NCBI GenBank assembly: GCA_964649415.1
Contig: CAZYSK010000011.1
Coordinates: 55,153 to 119,152 of the forward strand
Reading direction: 5' to 3'
Origin: CAZYSK01 sp964649415
GTDB lineage: Bacteria > Chloroflexota > Anaerolineae > B4-G1
DNA: 64,000 nucleotides
Shown: positions 16,419-24,800 of the stretch, in pieces
Position numbering within the stretch: position 1 is the first letter of the stretch
How the letters are laid out: each line of letters opens with the position of its first letter
Notes under the pieces: generated by a model
What the model was told of the DNA's origin: nothing
The model's input: the letters and a program-made list of their open reading frames with translations, nothing else
Databases searched by the model: none
Translations under genes and position numbers: made by a program

Positions 16419-17540
16419 GTGGAAGTCGGGTTCTACGGTTTCGTCAGGCAATATCACAACAGGAAGGCCGAGATTGACGCGGCCATCCAGCAGGTGCTGG
16501 AAGGCGGCGCGTACGTGCTGGGGCCAGCGGTCGCGCGTTTCGAGAGCGAGTTGGCGGCCTATTGGGGGATGCAGCACGCCATCGGCGTCAACTCGGGCAC
16601 CGACGCGTTGTGGCTGGCATTCCTGGCGCTGGGCATCGGCCGCGGAGACGAGGTGATCACGGTCGCCAACACCTTTTTCGCCACGGCGGAGGCGATCTGG
16701 TTCGTGGGCGCCAGGCCGGTGTTCGTGGACATCGAGCCGGATACGTGCAACATCGACCCCGCCCGGATCGAGGCGGCCATCACCGAGAGAACCAGGGCCA
16801 TCGTGCCGGTGCACCTGTACGGCCAGCCGGCAGGAATGCCCGCCATCGCCGAGATTGCCCGGCGGCACGACCTGCTCGTCGTCGAGGACTGCGCCCAAGC
16901 GATCGGCGCAGCCGGTGATGGGTTTGCCATCGGTGAGTTGAGCGACGCGGTCTGTACGAGCTTCATGATCCGCAAGAACCTGGGGACGTACGGCGACGCG
17001 GGCGCAGTCCTCACCAACCGCGACGACATCGTCAATCGCATCCGCGCGCTCCGTAACCATGGCTCGCTCAAGCGATCCTACCACAGTATGGGCTACAACA
17101 GCCGTCTCGACGAACTACACGCGGCCATCCTCAGCGTCAAGCTAAAGAGGATCGACGCGTGGAACGACCGCCGCCGGGAGATCGCCGCCATATACACTGC
17201 GGGGTTGCAGCACACAGGCCTCAAGCTTCCAGTCGAAAGGCCCGGCTACCGGCACGTCTACCACCTGTACGTGGTCGAGACGGAACGGCGTGACGAGATG
17301 CTCAAGTACCTCAACGACGCGGGTATCGACGCCAAGACCCACTACCCCATCGCGATCCACCAGCAGGAGGGCTACCCCTGGGGTCTGCCTGCTGACCCGG
17401 ACATCTCGCTGCCGCTGACCGAAAAATCGGCCGCCAGCGTCATATCGCTCCCGATGTTCCCTGAGCTGACGCAGGCAGAGATCGACTACGTAATCGCCAC
17501 GGTCTGCGCCTGGGAACACCAGAAGCGACAAAGAGCGTGA
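16419..17540 (+). CDS. DegT/DnrJ/EryC1/StrS-family sugar aminotransferase
   Basis: 373-aa PLP-dependent aminotransferase of the type that aminates or deaminates keto-sugars. Visible: the N-terminal FYGFVRQYHN, the cofactor pocket GVNSGTDALWLAF, Asp157 and Gln160 in VVEDCAQAIGA, and the Schiff-base Lys186 in SFMIRKNLGTYGDAGAV. The start is a GTG at 16419 behind AGAGAGG; upstream in-frame sequence overlaps the permease gene in another frame and is not family-like. In an import-and-catabolism operon it could remove the amino group from an aminosugar, or act on the 3-keto sugars that GH4 chemistry creates. NtdA, a 3-oxo-glucose-6-phosphate aminotransferase, is a precedent for that chemistry, not a proven orthologue. 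Confidence 0.9.
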   Translation: MEVGFYGFVRQYHNRKAEIDAAIQQVLEGGAYVLGPAVARFESELAAYWGMQHAIGVNSGTDALWLAFLALGIGRGDEVITVANTFFATAEAIWFVGARPVFVDIEPDTCNIDPARIEAAITERTRAIVPVHLYGQPAGMPAIAEIARRHDLLVVEDCAQAIGAAGDGFAIGELSDAVCTSFMIRKNLGTYGDAGAVLTNRDDIVNRIRALRNHGSLKRSYHSMGYNSRLDELHAAILSVKLKRIDAWNDRRREIAAIYTAGLQHTGLKLPVERPGYRHVYHLYVVETERRDEMLKYLNDAGIDAKTHYPIAIHQQEGYPWGLPADPDISLPLTEKSAASVISLPMFPELTQAEIDYVIATVCAWEHQKRQRA

Positions 17541-17631
17541 TGAGACCACCCGCCGCACAGTCCATGGCGAAGTGGGCGTAAACAACGTAGAGAGATCGAA
17601 CAAACAATCTTTGCTCAGGAGGTTATGTACA

Positions 17632-19023
17632 ATGCTCCCAACGAAAATCGTCGTCATCGGCGCTGGCAGTGCCAGTTTTGGGCTGAACACTGTTTCCGCC
17701 TTGATGGGCAGCGAGCGACTGCGCGGCAGTCACATTGCGCTGGTCGACCGGAACGCCGATACACTGGGGCTGATGCACAAGCTCGCCGAGCGGCTAAACC
17801 GCGAGTGGGATTCCGGGATGCTCCTCACTACTCACACCCACCACGCGGAAGCGCTCGACGGGGCCGAGTTCGTCGTCTCAGCGATCGAGGTGCCGCCGCG
17901 CGAAAAACTGTGGCGGTCGGACTACGAGATCACGCTCAAGTATGGCGTGCGCCAGCCCTACGCCGAGAACGGCGGGCCGGGGGGCTTTGCCCACGCTGCC
18001 CGCAACATCGGCCCGGTGATGGAGATCGTGCACGATATGGAGCAGGCCTGCCCCGACGCCTGGTTCATCAACTATTCCAACCCAATGATACGCATCTGCG
18101 ACGCCATCGCCCGCTATAGCGACATCCAGGTCGTCGGCCTGTGCCACCAGATCAGTGCCTGCTACGGCATGGTGGGACTCGTGCTGGCCGACGTACTCGG
18201 CATTCAAGTACCGGACGGTGAAATCAGCACCCACGCCGATCCCCATGTCTGGCCACGGCTGGGGCAGATCGTCCACCAGGCGATGTCGCTCGTCGACATC
18301 AAGGCCGCCGGGCTCAACCATTTCACCTGGATGCTCGACCTGCGAGACAAGCGCACTGGCGAGGATCTGTATCCGCTCTTTGCCGAACGCTGGGCATCGT
18401 TCGACCCCGCCTTTGAGCCGCTGACGCGCCGCGTGTACGACGCGTTTGGCTGGTTCCCCGTTCCCGGCGACGAGCACCTGTGCGAGTATCTGCCCTGGGT
18501 CAGCGACCCGCTCACCAAGCCTTGGCAAAAGTACGACATCAGCCTGTACGACTGGGACCTGATGGGCCAACGCCGCGACGTCGGTCACGATGACATCGCC
18601 AAGATGGGCGACGGGCGCAGGACGATCGATCACCTGCGGGAGGCAGATAGCGAAGGCGCGTTGGAGATGATCGAGAACGTGGCCGGTGCAGGGAACCACT
18701 ACCACCAGGCGGTGAACCTGCCCAACTATGGCCTGATCCACAATTTGCCGGAAGGGGCGATCGTCGAGGTGCCCGGGTTGGTCAGTGGGGCCGGGGTACA
18801 AGGAGTGGCCGTAGGGCCGATGCCGGAGGCCGTGGCCGAACTGCTCCGCCGCGAGATCGCGGTCGTGCGCCTGTGTGTGGACGCCGCCGTCCTCGGCGAC
18901 CGCCAGGCAGCACTGCAGTGTCTGCTCCTGGACCCCGTCGTCACCGACCTGGACGTGGCCCAGCAGATCCTCGACGACTACCTGGAGACGTATCGCGAGC
19001 ACCTGCCGCAGTTCTGGGCGTGA
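17632..19023 (+). CDS. Glycoside hydrolase family 4 enzyme, island II copy 1
   Basis: 463-aa GH4 enzyme. It has the NAD+-binding motif KIVVIGAGSASFG, WFINYSNPMIRICD at 144-157, the metal ligand pair Cys171-His172 (VVGLCHQIS) and AAGLNHFTWMLD with His230. The ATG at 17632 lies nine bases after AGGAGG. Compared with the island I enzyme the dinucleotide and metal motifs are conserved but the specificity region differs. The gene follows the aminotransferase by 91 bases and precedes the nucleotidyltransferase. The mechanism includes oxidation at C3, so a 3-keto or 3-amino sugar would be chemically natural for this operon; the true substrate is not readable. Confidence 0.92.
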   Translation: MLPTKIVVIGAGSASFGLNTVSALMGSERLRGSHIALVDRNADTLGLMHKLAERLNREWDSGMLLTTHTHHAEALDGAEFVVSAIEVPPREKLWRSDYEITLKYGVRQPYAENGGPGGFAHAARNIGPVMEIVHDMEQACPDAWFINYSNPMIRICDAIARYSDIQVVGLCHQISACYGMVGLVLADVLGIQVPDGEISTHADPHVWPRLGQIVHQAMSLVDIKAAGLNHFTWMLDLRDKRTGEDLYPLFAERWASFDPAFEPLTRRVYDAFGWFPVPGDEHLCEYLPWVSDPLTKPWQKYDISLYDWDLMGQRRDVGHDDIAKMGDGRRTIDHLREADSEGALEMIENVAGAGNHYHQAVNLPNYGLIHNLPEGAIVEVPGLVSGAGVQGVAVGPMPEAVAELLRREIAVVRLCVDAAVLGDRQAALQCLLLDPVVTDLDVAQQILDDYLETYREHLPQFWA

Positions 19024-19050
19024 CCGCAGCCCACCATCTTCACGAGACGC

Positions 19051-19087
19051 CATCCTGGTGGCGCGCTGATCGGCGCGCACCAGGATG
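19051..19087 (+). other. Intergenic hairpin between GH4 and nucleotidyltransferase genes
   Basis: CATCCTGGTG (19051-19060) pairs with CACCAGGATG (19078-19087), with an additional GC-rich inner helix. No U-run follows, so transcription may continue into the next gene with reduced or stabilised message. Confidence 0.55.
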
Positions 19088-19131
19088 TCATCTTGTCCCG
19101 CGACCATTGCCAGACGAGGGGGAAAGCCGAG

Positions 19132-19908
19132 ATGCCTGGTGGACCGAAACCCATGGATCGAAGCAGCCGGCTCGAGCTGGCGCGCCACATCGCGGACCAG
19201 ATCCAGGACCACTACCGGGATGACGTCCTGGCGGTCGGCGTGTACGGCTCGCTGGCGCGCGGGACGGACGGGCCGTATTCGGACATCGAGATCCACTGCG
19301 TAGTGCGGGGGCAGGGTGTCGACGTGTGCCACGAGTGGTCCGCCGGCCCGTGGAAGGCCGAGGTAGACGTGTACAGCGAGGATGTTGTGCTCGAGTGGGC
19401 GTCCGAGCTAGACGTGGATTGGCCTGTGACCCACGGGGCATGCGTCCACGTGTGGGTGCTGTACGATCCGTCCGGCTTCTTCCCCCGCTTGTGCGAGGCT
19501 GCGCTGTTGCATCCGGATCACGCCTTCCAGGAAGTGATCCGCGACGTCATCGTCGGCGAGATCTACGAGCGCATCGGCAAGACACGGAACGCCGGAGCGG
19601 AGAAAAACGAGTCCTGCTTGCCATACCTAGCGGTCGAACTGGCCAAGTGCGGTGCATGCCTGATCGGGCTGGATCACCGTCACCTGTACCCGGCGTCCTC
19701 GCGTATGCTCCAGGAATCGCTCGAACTGCCCGGCCGTCCAGAGGGGTACGACGCCCTGTGCCAGATGGTGATGGCGGGGGATCTCGCCGATCCAGCCCGA
19801 ATCATTGTCGCTGCCGATGCGTTCTGGACCGGCGTCGAGAAGTGGGCCGAGGAGCGTGGAATTCAGATCGAACACGAACTGGACATGCTGTTGAAACGCC
19901 ACGTGTGA
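19132..19908 (+). CDS. Aminoglycoside 4'-nucleotidyltransferase-like protein (ANT(4')/KNTase family)
   Basis: 258-aa nucleotidyltransferase. From memory, the staphylococcal/Bacillus kanamycin nucleotidyltransferase (aadD/ANT(4')-Ia) aligns almost end to end. Here GVYGSLARGTDGPYSDIE (37-53) corresponds to its GVYGSLGRQTDGPYSDIE, with the metal-binding Asp51 and Glu53. HEWSAGPWKAEVDVYSED, DWPVTHG and the Glu143 region (IVGEIYERIGKTRN) correspond to its HEWTTGEWKVEV, DWPLTHG and catalytic Glu145 region. The ATG at 19132 has AGGGGG upstream. It sits between two GH4 genes in a sugar operon, with no mobile element beside it, so it looks chromosomal and intrinsic. It may adenylylate an aminosugar substrate or protect the cell during its uptake; resistance activity is untested. 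Confidence 0.85.
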   Translation: MPGGPKPMDRSSRLELARHIADQIQDHYRDDVLAVGVYGSLARGTDGPYSDIEIHCVVRGQGVDVCHEWSAGPWKAEVDVYSEDVVLEWASELDVDWPVTHGACVHVWVLYDPSGFFPRLCEAALLHPDHAFQEVIRDVIVGEIYERIGKTRNAGAEKNESCLPYLAVELAKCGACLIGLDHRHLYPASSRMLQESLELPGRPEGYDALCQMVMAGDLADPARIIVAADAFWTGVEKWAEERGIQIEHELDMLLKRHV

Positions 19909-19919
19909 AAAGGAGCGCT

Positions 19920-21227
19920 ATGAAGCCAACGAAGATCGTCTTCATCGGGGCCGGCAGTGTCTGCTTCGGGCCGGCCATGATCCACGATGCACTGCTCACA
20001 CCGGAGTTGCGCGGTAGCACTCTCTGGCTTGTGGACATCGACGGCGAGCACCTGGAGGTGATGGCTACCTACGCCCGGCGTCTCAACGATGCGCTGGGGG
20101 CAGGACTAAGGATCGAGCATACGACGGATCGCGCCCAGGCGCTGCCCGATGCCGAGTTTGTGATCACCTCCGTTGCCGTACTACGTGACGAGCTGTGGAA
20201 ACTGGACTTCCAGATTCCGTTGAAACACGGGCTGAAGCAGGTGTTGGGTGAGAACGGTGGGCCCGGCGGGCTCTCCCACTCGCTGCGCAATATCCCCATC
20301 ATCCTGGACATTGCCCGCGATATGGAGCGACTGTGTCCTGACGCGCTCCTCATGAACTTCACGAACCCCGAGAGCCGCATGTGCCTGGCGGTGAGCCGCT
20401 ACACCGACGTACCTTTCGTCGGCCTGTGTCACGGCATCGGGATGGCGCAGACGACGATCGGCCAGGCGCTCGATCTGCCACCCGATGCACTTTGGCCCAC
20501 GGCGGCGGGGCTCAACCATTTCACCTGGATCCTCGATCTGCGGCGGAAGGGCACGGGTGAGGACCTCTATCCGGCGTTCAGACGCGCAATTGCCGAGAAG
20601 AACGTCGAAGTGATCGGATCGGAGGACGAGTACCACTGGGGGATCAGACTGTGCCGTCACCTGATGGAAACGTTCGGATACTTCCCATCGCCGTCAGACG
20701 ATCACGTGGGCGAGTATCTGCCGTACGCCTGGGAATACTGCGGGATGGAAGGGTACGACTTTGACGCGGCCGATCGGCAGCGGGAAGCGTCGTGGAAGCA
20801 CCTGCGGCGCGTGGCCGATGGAGAGGTCGACGGTCTGCCGATTGAAACTTCAGGCGAGTTCGCGTTCCCCATCATCGCCAGCACGTTGACCGGGCGTAAC
20901 GACTTGATCCTGGCGGTGAACATCCGTAACGACGGAGTGATCACAAATCTGCCTGACTGGGCAGTGGTGGAGGTGCCCGCCATCGCGGCACCTGATGGGC
21001 TGCGCGGCGTCCACATCGGGGATCTGCCCCGTGGCATCGCGGCAATGTGCAGCACGCAAGTTGGCGTGCAGGACCTGGTGGTAGAAGCGGCCGTCCAAGG
21101 CTCGCGCCGATTGGCACTCGAAGCACTCCTGGCCGATCCGGTCGTGGACAGCGTAACGGCGGCGGAGAAGACGCTGGACGAGCTTCTGAGCACCCACGCC
21201 CCGTACCTGCCACGCTTCCAGAGGTGA
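19920..21227 (+). CDS. Glycoside hydrolase family 4 enzyme, island II copy 2
   Basis: 435-aa GH4 enzyme starting at an ATG behind AAGGAG, only 11 bases after the nucleotidyltransferase gene. It has KIVFIGAGSVCFGPAM, FTNPESRMCL, the metal pair Cys170-His171 (FVGLCHGIG) and AAGLNHFTWILD with His200. It resembles the GH4 encoded at 17632 more than the one at 8160 (both share ENGGPGG and AGLNHFTW). A second GH4 in one operon suggests two different linkages or anomers in one oligosaccharide. The gene appears to be the last of the island; a separate promoter follows at 21268. Confidence 0.92.
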   Translation: MKPTKIVFIGAGSVCFGPAMIHDALLTPELRGSTLWLVDIDGEHLEVMATYARRLNDALGAGLRIEHTTDRAQALPDAEFVITSVAVLRDELWKLDFQIPLKHGLKQVLGENGGPGGLSHSLRNIPIILDIARDMERLCPDALLMNFTNPESRMCLAVSRYTDVPFVGLCHGIGMAQTTIGQALDLPPDALWPTAAGLNHFTWILDLRRKGTGEDLYPAFRRAIAEKNVEVIGSEDEYHWGIRLCRHLMETFGYFPSPSDDHVGEYLPYAWEYCGMEGYDFDAADRQREASWKHLRRVADGEVDGLPIETSGEFAFPIIASTLTGRNDLILAVNIRNDGVITNLPDWAVVEVPAIAAPDGLRGVHIGDLPRGIAAMCSTQVGVQDLVVEAAVQGSRRLALEALLADPVVDSVTAAEKTLDELLSTHAPYLPRFQR

Positions 21228-21267
21228 GTTGGGGGACCGGGCGAGGAAACTCTGTCTTCGTCGCTAC

Positions 21268-21296
21268 TTGACATTGGCCCCATCTGTCGGTACACT
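21268..21296 (+). promoter_or_regulatory. Promoter of the subtilisin-like protease gene
   Basis: TTGACA (21268-21273), 17-base spacer and TACACT (21291-21296). The predicted leader is about 35 bases. Confidence 0.65.
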
Positions 21297-21338
21297 GCCT
21301 GTAAATCGAACAGGAGTTGTATCGACGACCACCAGGAT

Positions 21339-22961
21339 ATGAAAACGCGACTGACGTTATTGGCCCTTCTCGTGTGCATGGCCCTGGGCAGCACTTTCCT
21401 CCTTCTCACCACCCAGGCTGGCACGCTGCCTCTGTATCGTGTCGACCTCGCGCCGGCCTCCAAGGCGTGCACAGGTTGCACCTCGATCTACACCGTCACA
21501 AGTCTGTCCCCTGATCCGGTGACCGCGACGCACACCTTCTTCGACACAGGCACCCCGACGGCGGTATACAGCTTCACAGATGTGCTCGCATCTGGCGCGC
21601 CGGTGCCGTACGATCTAGCGGATGTCTCGGGCCTGCCCGACGGATTCACCGGCACGGTCGGCATCAACTCGGCCCAGCAGATCACGGCTACGCTGGACCC
21701 GTGCCCCTGGAGGCCGTCCCGCGTCCACCTGCCACTCTTGGTCCGAGGCTGGGAGAACCTGCCCGCGCCGGTCACGCCGGACGATCCTCACTATGCCGCC
21801 TATCAGTGGAACCTGCCTCAGATTCGGGCTCCGTACGCCTGGGCCGTCAGCACCGGCGGTGCGGAGATCGTCATCGCCGTGGTAGACACCGGCGTGGATC
21901 TGGACCACCCCGACCTGGCAACCAAGCTCGTGGCGGGCTACGACTTCGCGAACGACGACGACTGCCCCGACGACGACCACGGCCACGGCACGCACGTGGC
22001 CGGGATCGCTGCCGCCGCGACGAACAACGGCACCGGCATCGCTGGGCTGTCGTGGGGCGCACGCATCATGCCGCTCAAAGCACTCAGCGCGGGCAGCGGC
22101 ACCGTGTTCGACACGGCCGAGGCCATCATCTACGCTGCCGACCACGGCGCACAGGTGATTAACCTCAGTATCGGCGGCACAGAGGCCAGCAGCACGCTCC
22201 AGGACGCGGTGGACTACGCCCACGGCAAGGGCGCTCTGATCGTGGCCGCGGCGGGCAACTGCGGCGATCAGAACTACGCGGCCAACGGGTGCAGCACGAT
22301 GAACCAGCCCCTCTATCCGGCCGCCGGCAACCACACGCTCGCCGTGGCCTCAACCGGGGCGACCGACGAGCGCTCTAGCTTCTCCAACGTGGGCAGCTAC
22401 GTGGACGTCGCCGCGCCCGGCTCCTACATCTGGAGCACCTACCCCGGCACGTACAGTGCCCGCAGCGGCACGTCTCAGTCTGCGCCGCACGTGGCAGGGC
22501 TTGCGGCGCTCGTCTGGTCCCGCAATCCCACGCTGAGCAACGACCAGGTCGAACAGGTGATAGAGAGCACGGCGGCGGATCTGGGTGAGATAGGCCGCGA
22601 CGATGCCTACGGCCACGGGCGGATTGACGCGTACAGAGCAGTCAGCCGTGCGCCGGATTGGACATCGACCCACATGCCGGAGGCGGGCACCACGTACGGC
22701 CCGGGTGCCGGCGAAGCGGCCTTCGAGAGCGGGATCGTGCTGGTGAAACTCAGACCGGGGAATGAGAAACCAGATTTTTTCCGAAAAACCTGGTTTCTTG
22801 CCCATGAACAACCCGGTTTCTTGCCCACGGGCTGCATCTCCGCCGTGGGGGTGCTGCGCCTCAACGTACCGGAGGGCATGGAGAGCGAGATCAGCCAGCG
22901 GCTGCGCCAGGACCCGGCAGTGGAATACGCCGAGCCCAACTACGTCGTCCGCGCGTTCTAG
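21339..22961 (+). CDS. Secreted subtilisin-like (S8) serine protease with C-terminal prodomain-like segment
   Basis: 540-aa exported peptidase. Signal peptide at 1-27, an uncharacterised region to about 140, then the S8 domain: Asp183 (VVDTGVDLDHPD), His216 (HGHGTHVAG), oxyanion Asn307 (AAAGN) and Ser379 (SGTSQSAPHVAG). NDPHY-like sequence (PDDPHYAAYQWNLPQI) marks the usual start of a mature fervidolysin-type protease. Residues 465-540 (IVLVKLRPG ... VLRLNVPEGME ... DPAVEYAEPNYVV) look like the prodomain that normally stands in front of the catalytic domain. That segment is split by about 24 residues (NEKPDFFRKTWFLAHEQPGF) encoded by a short palindromic repeat. The ribosome-binding site is weak. 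It probably digests extracellular protein. Confidence 0.88.
   Translation: MKTRLTLLALLVCMALGSTFLLLTTQAGTLPLYRVDLAPASKACTGCTSIYTVTSLSPDPVTATHTFFDTGTPTAVYSFTDVLASGAPVPYDLADVSGLPDGFTGTVGINSAQQITATLDPCPWRPSRVHLPLLVRGWENLPAPVTPDDPHYAAYQWNLPQIRAPYAWAVSTGGAEIVIAVVDTGVDLDHPDLATKLVAGYDFANDDDCPDDDHGHGTHVAGIAAAATNNGTGIAGLSWGARIMPLKALSAGSGTVFDTAEAIIYAADHGAQVINLSIGGTEASSTLQDAVDYAHGKGALIVAAAGNCGDQNYAANGCSTMNQPLYPAAGNHTLAVASTGATDERSSFSNVGSYVDVAAPGSYIWSTYPGTYSARSGTSQSAPHVAGLAALVWSRNPTLSNDQVEQVIESTAADLGEIGRDDAYGHGRIDAYRAVSRAPDWTSTHMPEAGTTYGPGAGEAAFESGIVLVKLRPGNEKPDFFRKTWFLAHEQPGFLPTGCISAVGVLRLNVPEGMESEISQRLRQDPAVEYAEPNYVVRAF
22765..22829. repeat. Palindromic repeat inserted in frame in the protease gene
   Basis: AGAAACCAG (22765-22773) and CTGGTTTCT (22790-22798) form a hairpin with an inner T5/A5 helix, followed by a partial repeat of the GGTTTCTTGCCCA word. 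It is AT-rich against GC-rich surroundings, has no stop codon in the gene's frame and interrupts an otherwise recognisable domain. Confidence 0.7.
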
Positions 22962-22963
22962 AA

Positions 22964-22999
22964 CAAACCCTTAGGGTTTTCCTGAACCCTAAGGGTTTG
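22964..22999. terminator. Bidirectional hairpin between convergent genes
   Basis: A perfect 15-base stem (CAAACCCTTAGGGTT and its complement) with a 6-base loop starts two bases after the protease stop codon. It sits between the protease and the convergent aldolase gene and resembles the hairpins at 50261-50352. Confidence 0.7.
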
Positions 23000-23019
23000 C
23001 ATGTCGCACCGCCTATACA

Positions 23020-23970
23020 CTACTGGGTCAACGCGGCGCGCACCTCTCCGAGGTGCCCCGCGGAACCCAGGAGTTCGTTGCGGCTGGCGATGAAGTTCGC
23101 GTACTCCTCCATGTAGACCTTGCCGGGCTTGCGGAAGTCGAACACCTCCGGCTGGTCGCGGAAGAACTCGCGATGCACCCGCGCCCACACCAGTCGCCCG
23201 TCGGTGTCTATGTTGATCTTGCAGACGCCCAACTTGGCGGCGGGGAGATACTGATCGGGGTTCACGCCGCGAGCGCCCTTGAGCGCCCCACCGGCCGCGT
23301 TGATGCGCTCGACCTCGTCCTGGGGAACCGAAGAGGAACCGTGCATCACCAGCGGGAAGCCCGGGACGATCTCCTGGATGGCCTCGACGATCTCGAAGTG
23401 CAGGGACTGCGAGCCCGCGAACTTGAACGCGCCGTGGCTGGTGCCAATCGCGCAGGCGAGGCTGTCGCAACCGGTGCGCTTGATGAAGTCGGCTGCCTGC
23501 GCCGGATCAGTCAGGTGGACCTTGTCCTCGTCCACACTGATGTCCTCCTCGACCCCGCCTAGCTGCCCCAGCTCGGCCTCAACGGTGATGCCCTTCTCGT
23601 GGGCACGCTTGACCACGCGCTGCGTGATTGCGATGTTCTCCTCATAGGGGAAGTAGCTGGCGTCTATCATCACCGACGAGTAGAAGCCAGACTCGATGCA
23701 ATCGTAGCAGGTCTCCTCGTCGCCATGATCGAGATGTACCGCGAAGATGACCTCCGGGAAGATCTCATCGGCCACGCGGATCATGCCCTCGAGCATGCGC
23801 TTGTCCGTATAGGCGCGGGCTCCCCTGGAGATCTGGAGAATGAACGGCGCTTGGGACTGGACGTTGCCACGGAAAAGGCCCATGACTTGCTCGGCGTTGT
23901 TGATGTTATAGGCGCCAAGCGCGTACTTGCCATAGGCCTGCTCAAAGAGTTGTTTGGCTGTGACGATCAT
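23020..23970 (-). CDS. fba: Class II fructose-bisphosphate aldolase-family enzyme
   Basis: 316-aa zinc-dependent aldolase. It shows GAYNINNAEQ near the N-terminus, the metal site AVHLDHGDEETC (Asp81, His82), EAELGQLGG, GTSHGAFKF, VMHGSSSVP and NIDTD. These match the fructose-1,6-bisphosphate/tagatose/ketose-bisphosphate aldolase family. The ATG at 23970 has AGGAGG at normal spacing; the GTG four codons earlier abuts that site. It would cleave ketose bisphosphate into triose phosphates in glycolysis. It has its own promoter and is not in an obvious operon. Tagatose-bisphosphate or another substrate is possible. Confidence 0.9.
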   Translation of the reverse strand: MIVTAKQLFEQAYGKYALGAYNINNAEQVMGLFRGNVQSQAPFILQISRGARAYTDKRMLEGMIRVADEIFPEVIFAVHLDHGDEETCYDCIESGFYSSVMIDASYFPYEENIAITQRVVKRAHEKGITVEAELGQLGGVEEDISVDEDKVHLTDPAQAADFIKRTGCDSLACAIGTSHGAFKFAGSQSLHFEIVEAIQEIVPGFPLVMHGSSSVPQDEVERINAAGGALKGARGVNPDQYLPAAKLGVCKINIDTDGRLVWARVHREFFRDQPEVFDFRKPGKVYMEEYANFIASRNELLGSAGHLGEVRAALTQ

Positions 23971-24007
23971 GTTACGCTTCACCTCCTATGTTGTTGTTGA
24001 TGGCTGC

Positions 24008-24035
24008 ATTGTACCACAAAACGGCTCGATTCCAA
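24008..24035 (-). promoter_or_regulatory. Promoter of the aldolase gene
   Basis: Minus-strand TTGGAA (24030-24035), 16-base spacer and TACAAT (24008-24013), about 38 bases before the aldolase start codon. Confidence 0.55.
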
Positions 24036-24134
24036 GAACTGGCTGTACAAGAAGCCCAAGGCCGTGTAGAATAGCGATACGACGAGCGAGTGAGACAGGC
24101 GCGTCAATCGGAGCGTCAATCGGAGCGCTAATCA

Positions 24135-24761
24135 ATGAGCAAAGTGCAGATCCAACCGTTTCGACCTATATACCCAACGCCCGCGGCTCTGATCACATCG
24201 GTGGCTCCCAACGCCGCACCATCAGAATGGCGTGGCGGTAAGGATGATGGTAAGCCGAACATCATCACGCTGGGCGAGGTGTTCAACCTGAGCCTCAGGC
24301 ATCCCACCATCGTGGGGATCGCGATTCGCAAGGCGACCTACTCCCACGGCCTGATCACCGCGTCCGGGGAGTACGTGGTCAACATGCCCACGACCGACAT
24401 CCTGACGCAGGTCGATGGCTGCGGCAGCGTGTCTGGCCGGAAGGTGGACAAGTTCGCCGCCTTTGGGCTGACCCCGCTACCGGCCACGGTGGTAAGGCCC
24501 CCGTTGATCGCCGAATGCCCCGTCAACATCGAGTGTCGCGTCATCGGGATCGAGGAGATCGGCGACCACGATCTATTCAAGGGCGAGGTGGTAGCCACGC
24601 ACGTCGACGACACACTCCTCGACGACGATGGGCACGTCCGTCCGGACCGCCTGGACCCGGTCTGCTTCCTTTACTGCTTCGACTTCAGCGGCGAGTACTG
24701 GTCACTGGGCCGCAAGCTGGGCCGCATGCACAAACTGCGGCCCGGCGATGCGCTTGGATGA
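24135..24761 (+). CDS. Flavin reductase-like protein (FMN-binding split barrel)
   Basis: 208-aa protein of the flavin reductase-like domain family. The N-terminal YPTPAALITSVAPN, IRKATYSHGLITASGEYVVNMP and CGSVSGRKVDKFAAFGL fit this family (binding of FMN in a split barrel). The ATG at 24135 has GGAG nine bases upstream. Two copies of GCGTCAATCGGA precede it. It is transcribed divergently from the aldolase and converges on the LysM gene. These proteins use FMN for reduction of flavin or small molecules; the partner is not visible. Confidence 0.82.
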   Translation: MSKVQIQPFRPIYPTPAALITSVAPNAAPSEWRGGKDDGKPNIITLGEVFNLSLRHPTIVGIAIRKATYSHGLITASGEYVVNMPTTDILTQVDGCGSVSGRKVDKFAAFGLTPLPATVVRPPLIAECPVNIECRVIGIEEIGDHDLFKGEVVATHVDDTLLDDDGHVRPDRLDPVCFLYCFDFSGEYWSLGRKLGRMHKLRPGDALG

Positions 24762-24800
24762 CCTACACATAGGCCCGAGAAACGCCCGGACGCCGCTGAC

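Noticed and set aside
17878..19332. A 484-codon minus-strand frame opposite the GH4 gene
   Set aside because: Antisense shadow of a clear GH4 gene; no start signal or domain.
19326..19919. An N-terminal extension of the second island II GH4 protein
   Set aside because: It overlaps the nucleotidyltransferase gene in another frame, and the ATG at 19920 has a good AAGGAG and the normal GH4 start.
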